Source: G963556115 sp963667375
GTDB taxonomy: Bacteria; Planctomycetota; SZUA-567
DNA: 64,000 nucleotides
Assembly (NCBI GenBank): GCA_963667375.1
Contig: OY763323.1
Span: 3,658,001 to 3,722,000 of the forward strand
Direction: 5' to 3'
The translations under genes and the position numbers were made by a program. This document shows, one piece after another, positions 60,576-64,000 of this stretch. Numbering within the stretch: the first letter of the stretch is position 1; each line of letters opens with the position of its first letter. The notes under the pieces are model-generated. The model made no database searches. It was not told the DNA's origin and saw nothing but the letters and a program-made list of their open reading frames with translations.

Positions 60576-62192
60576 TCAGCAATACATATCCAGATACTTG
60601 CGCAAGGTCTCACGCACCGCACCGGGACCGGCACAAAGCTCAAGAAACATTCTCTCAACCTTGTCACCGAGATTATACTTATACAGATCAACACCAAAGT
60701 ATTCCGCGTTACTCAGAATCGGTCTGACTCTCTCAAGAACCGAGCAGTCCGCTCCCAGACTTATACCGCTGAGCTTCGCTGCAAGCTCTTCAAGGTTGGG
60801 ATCAGGACTGATATCAAAGCTCGCTCCGGTATCATCCACCCCCAGCAGATAACGCAGCCAGCCGGCGAATTCCAGCGGGATAAAATTAAGAAAACTCAGA
60901 TCCGTCCTGCCCTGTCCAATATACGCCTTAAGGGTCTCACCGAAACGAACCGGTATCTTCTTGGAGGTATCGGTGGCGATACGCTGCGGAGTATCAGGAA
61001 CAAACGGATTGGGAAAGCGCACCTTGAGCACTTCATCAATAAAATCTCTGGCATCAAGTATTCCGGGATTCACCGCTACCGGCAGGCCTTCGACATACCC
61101 TACCTGCTCGACAAAACTGACAAGATCCCGATCCTGCATCTCTGAAGATATTGATTCATATCCAAGTAGACAGCCGTATACCGCCAGCACAGTATGGAGC
61201 GGATTGAGACAGGTGCAGACCTTCATCTTCTCGATCTTATCAATAGTCTCACGGTCAGCGAACATCACCCCGACCTCTTCCAGCTGCTCCCGGCCATTGG
61301 TAAACCGGTCCTCAATCGCCAGATACTGTGATTCTTCGGCATTGACAAAGTGCGCAACATATGAATTCTTCGCTGTCTGCACCGGCGCTACACCCGCCAC
61401 CCCGTCGGCACTGAGAATATCTGCTATTTTGGCAGCCGGGCGCGGCGTGATCTTATCGATCATACTCCAGGTGAAGTATATTTTAGCGGGATCCTGCAGA
61501 TAAGCGACAAACTCAGCCGGCACCATTCCCGCCTCCTGCCAGGAACCGGCAAAGCTCAACACCGCCTCCTGCAGCAGTGTACCATTATGACTGCAGTTAT
61601 CCATACTCACCAGCGTTACCGGTGCCGCCTCCGCACAGAAACGCGCATACAACAGTTTTGCCAGCAATCCCATCAGACTGCTCTGAGGGGCATTTATATC
61701 GGTGATACCTGCCCTCACCCACGGCAGATAAGCACCGGCACCGTCTCTGACCGCATACCCCTTCTCAGTAATGGTCATACTGATCATCTGCAGCGACGGC
61801 GCGCAGAAGACCTCCTGCAGACGTGCATAATCCACAGACGGTTTGAGACTCTCAGTAATACTGGCGACGACCTCCTTTGCGCAGTCTCCATCCTTCTTCA
61901 GGGTTACCGCAATCGCCAGATTATCATACGGCGTACAGGAGACATCAATGATCTCTTCATCAAAGGCCTCACACATTATTATTCCGGTAGCGGCAAGCCC
62001 CTTATTGAGCAGTCGCTGCTGAAGCACCGCCGGAAAGACCCTGAAGATATTTCCCGCACCGAAATGGAGCCAGCGGGGAGAGACTGCCGTATTGGCAGCA
62101 ACCTCTGCGATATCAAATTCCGGCAGCGTATATCCCTTCTCCTGCCAGCTGCGGCGATCCTTTAATCCGTCAAGACTGAGTTTTAACGTCAT
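60576..62192 (-). CDS. uxuB: Fructuronate reductase (D-mannonate oxidoreductase)
   Basis: Protein of 538 residues. Mannitol dehydrogenase superfamily: WLHFGAGNIFRVFPAVLQQR nucleotide-binding start, VSMDNCSHNG, and the substrate-domain motif KVCTCLNPLHTVLAVYGCLL with the catalytic Lys and His region. It reduces D-fructuronate to D-mannonate. It lies between gntR and dctP, with uxuA two genes upstream, so the mannonate branch is complete apart from uxaC. The length and the MDNCSHNG motif match the longer UxuB subgroup. Confidence 0.92.
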   Translation of the reverse strand: MTLKLSLDGLKDRRSWQEKGYTLPEFDIAEVAANTAVSPRWLHFGAGNIFRVFPAVLQQRLLNKGLAATGIIMCEAFDEEIIDVSCTPYDNLAIAVTLKKDGDCAKEVVASITESLKPSVDYARLQEVFCAPSLQMISMTITEKGYAVRDGAGAYLPWVRAGITDINAPQSSLMGLLAKLLYARFCAEAAPVTLVSMDNCSHNGTLLQEAVLSFAGSWQEAGMVPAEFVAYLQDPAKIYFTWSMIDKITPRPAAKIADILSADGVAGVAPVQTAKNSYVAHFVNAEESQYLAIEDRFTNGREQLEEVGVMFADRETIDKIEKMKVCTCLNPLHTVLAVYGCLLGYESISSEMQDRDLVSFVEQVGYVEGLPVAVNPGILDARDFIDEVLKVRFPNPFVPDTPQRIATDTSKKIPVRFGETLKAYIGQGRTDLSFLNFIPLEFAGWLRYLLGVDDTGASFDISPDPNLEELAAKLSGISLGADCSVLERVRPILSNAEYFGVDLYKYNLGDKVERMFLELCAGPGAVRETLRKYLDMYC

Positions 62193-62258
62193 TATTATTC
62201 CCTCAAAAAACCTTTTAAATATTAAGAGCGGCAGTCAAGCCAATACCATTTACAGCTG

Positions 62259-62960
62259 CTACTTCACCCCTTCAAAACTGTTCTGCAGATGGGTAAACAT
62301 CCGCTTGCCGCTCTCGGCAGCATTATGCTCCGCCAGTGCGGCGATTATCATTTCATGTTCACCGATAGTATCACGGGTTCGCTGCGGATTCTGAAAGAAC
62401 GCCAGATCATCGGTGAAGAGCCAGAAATCCACGAGATTGCGGGTTATCAGCGAGAACATGGAGATCATCGTCTTGTTCCGGCTGAAGCGCATAATCTCCA
62501 TGTGAAAGAAGATATCAAGTTCCCCGCCGCGGCAGCCATTCTCAACTTCATGAATAAAATCCCGGTGAATCTCCCTCAGATGTTCCAGCTCCGCCGGAGT
62601 GATATGCTCCGCCGCCATCTCCGCCGCCCGCACCTCCAGCACCTCACGGGCCTCATAAACCTCGATAAAATCAGGTTTTTCCGAGAGATCAATGATATTA
62701 CGGACCAGACCGATCAGAATCTTACTATAAATGTTGGCGACATAGGTTCCAGACTGCGGCTTGACCTCAATCACCCCGTACAGCTCGAGCGGTTTGAATG
62801 CCGCCTTGAGTTGCTGCTTGGTTACATTGAAGGATTTCTGCAACACATTCTCCGGCGGCAGCTGCTCACCTGGCTGCAACTCCCCGGACGCGAGCAGTTC
62901 ATATATCTGCTCCAGGATCAGATCCGCAGGTGTCGGATTTACAATCGGTCTAAATTTCAT
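62259..62960 (-). CDS. GntR-family (FadR subgroup) regulator, glucuronate locus
   Basis: Protein of 233 residues from ATG 62960 (GGAG site). Winged helix: ADLILEQIYELLASGELQPG, PPENVLQKSFNVTKQQLKAA, KPQSGTYVA; then a helical FCD-type domain with VYEAREVLEVRAAEMAA, DIFFHMEIMRFSRN and GEHEMIIAALAEHN. It lies between uxuA and uxuB in the same unit and presumably controls it. The region upstream of uxuA, where its operator should be, is outside the window. Confidence 0.92.
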   Translation of the reverse strand: MKFRPIVNPTPADLILEQIYELLASGELQPGEQLPPENVLQKSFNVTKQQLKAAFKPLELYGVIEVKPQSGTYVANIYSKILIGLVRNIIDLSEKPDFIEVYEAREVLEVRAAEMAAEHITPAELEHLREIHRDFIHEVENGCRGGELDIFFHMEIMRFSRNKTMISMFSLITRNLVDFWLFTDDLAFFQNPQRTRDTIGEHEMIIAALAEHNAAESGKRMFTHLQNSFEGVK

Positions 62961-63004
62961 CACATTTCTCCATATATACTGCCGCCTTTAGTTACAGACC
63001 GGCA

Positions 63005-64000
63005 CTACTGACCGAATTCACTGAAGAGTATTCCTCGCTCCAGACCACGCAGTTCAGCCAGTCCCTTCATCCGTCCAAGACAGGTATAACCCGGATTCTC
63101 CACCGGCGGTTTGAACATATCATCCAGCATCAGCACTCCATGATCCGGGCGGTAACTCAGCTGCCAGTCCTCACGCCCCTGATCCAAACGCCGCTGCTCC
63201 TCTTTGAGCAGAGCCCTGACCACCTCACACATCTTCACGCTGCCCTCAAGATGACGCGCCTCGTAAAAATTTCCCTCTTCATCACACTGGGTACTGCGCA
63301 GATGCACCGCATGAATCCGGTCGCCATACTTCTCGATAATACCGACAATATCATTGTCGAGCCTTGCTGAATACGAGCCGGTACAGAGGCAGATACCATT
63401 AGCCGGTGAATCCACCATCCCCAGCAGATCCCTCACATCATCTTCACAAGAGACGATACGGGAAAGACCGAGAACAGAATATGGAGGATCGTCCGGATGC
63501 ACCGCCAGCACGACTCCGGCTTCCTCTGCAACCGGCACCACCTCCTGCAGAAACAGCTTATAATTCTCCTTGAGAACCTCCCGGGTAATTGACTTATACC
63601 TGGCGAGCATCTCCCGCATATCTTCAATATTTAACCCAAGCTTACAGCCCGGAAAAACATCGATAATCGCCTTGCAGAAAATATCCCGCTCTTCAGGACT
63701 GAGCGAATCATAAAATGCTTTCGCCTTTTTTCTGATTGCTTCGGTATACTCCTGCTCCGCACCTTCACGCTGCAGAAAATAAATCTCAAAAGCAGCAAAA
63801 CGCGCCATATCAAAGCGCAGGCACTCAGTGCCGTCATCAAGCTTGTATTTGAGATCTGTCCGTATCCAGTCCAGAACCGGCATGAAATTATAAATTACCA
63901 CCCGCACCCCGGCCTTGCCGAGATTACGCAGACTCTCTTTATAATTCTCCAGATGCTGCTGATAACAGCCGCTTCTGGTCTTTATCTCCTCCGAGACCGG
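63005..64000 (-). CDS. uxuA: Mannonate dehydratase (5' part beyond the window)
   Basis: Partial gene: 331 codons plus the stop are visible, and the frame stays open to the window edge, beginning PVSEEIKTRSGCYQQHLENY. An internal GTG at 63907 is not the start. UxuA converts D-mannonate to 2-keto-3-deoxygluconate. Family motifs: VVIYNFMPVLDW, LAVHPDDPPYSVLGL, GICLCTGSYSAR, IHAVHLRSTQ and SYRPDHGVLMLDD, with His and Cys residues that bind the catalytic metal. It precedes gntR and uxuB in the glucuronate unit. Confidence 0.96.
   Translation of the reverse strand, partial: PVSEEIKTRSGCYQQHLENYKESLRNLGKAGVRVVIYNFMPVLDWIRTDLKYKLDDGTECLRFDMARFAAFEIYFLQREGAEQEYTEAIRKKAKAFYDSLSPEERDIFCKAIIDVFPGCKLGLNIEDMREMLARYKSITREVLKENYKLFLQEVVPVAEEAGVVLAVHPDDPPYSVLGLSRIVSCEDDVRDLLGMVDSPANGICLCTGSYSARLDNDIVGIIEKYGDRIHAVHLRSTQCDEEGNFYEARHLEGSVKMCEVVRALLKEEQRRLDQGREDWQLSYRPDHGVLMLDDMFKPPVENPGYTCLGRMKGLAELRGLERGILFSEFGQ

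Overview
This window is a chromosomal segment rich in sugar, sugar-acid and nitrogen catabolism, mostly read on the minus strand. Secreted binding proteins with signal peptides, TRAP transporters and a transmembrane chemoreceptor point to a motile, Gram-negative heterotroph. Coding DNA is of moderate GC content and the long spacers are clearly AT-rich. There is no rRNA, ribosomal protein or other firm taxonomic marker. A PVC-group (Lentisphaerota-like) or spirochaete-like anaerobe is only a weak guess. I saw no mobile element, CRISPR array or RNA gene of a standard class.

Layout. 20-340: DUF3467-like protein. 1040-8175: dhaL, rpiB, dhaK, a short-chain dehydrogenase and a ribose-type ABC importer, with a DeoR regulator at 9085-9867; I read this as a candidate tetritol/tetrulose pathway. 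10569-11672: secreted ankyrin-repeat protein. 11733-13266: TetR regulator with an EamA exporter. 13617-22499: a galacturonate-type locus (TRAP transporter, isomerase-like protein, zinc dehydrogenase, GntR, uxaB, uxaA). 22635-25796: P1B-type metal ATPase and a CadR-like MerR regulator. 25886-34001: a second ribose-type ABC importer flanked by two related xylose-isomerase-like proteins, with RpiR and PfkB genes on the other strand. 34263-36344: chemoreceptor. 37324-38983: UspA and an NRAMP transporter. 39178-49435: an operon for guanidine use by carboxylation. 49820-57070: a ribose operon with a URO-D-like protein and LacI. 57566-64000: a glucuronate locus (second TRAP transporter, uxuB, GntR, partial uxuA).

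Regulatory logic is unusually readable. Sigma70-like promoters with 16-17 base spacers recur, typically beginning TTGACT. They overlap inverted repeats that pair with the local regulator: DeoR, TetR, GntR (two identical 14-base palindromes), MerR (19-base spacer) and LacI (two identical 18-base sites). Most minus-strand operons end in a strong GC-stem hairpin followed by a T run on the minus strand. Five of the six solute-binding-protein genes are followed by an intercistronic stem-loop.

The most interesting part is the guanidine operon. It carries a NikR-like ribbon-helix-helix regulator in which all four nickel-ligand positions appear to be replaced. A perfect 15-2-15 palindrome with NikR-like GTATG/CATAC half-sites covers its predicted promoter, and a structured leader of about 240 bases lies between that promoter and the first gene.
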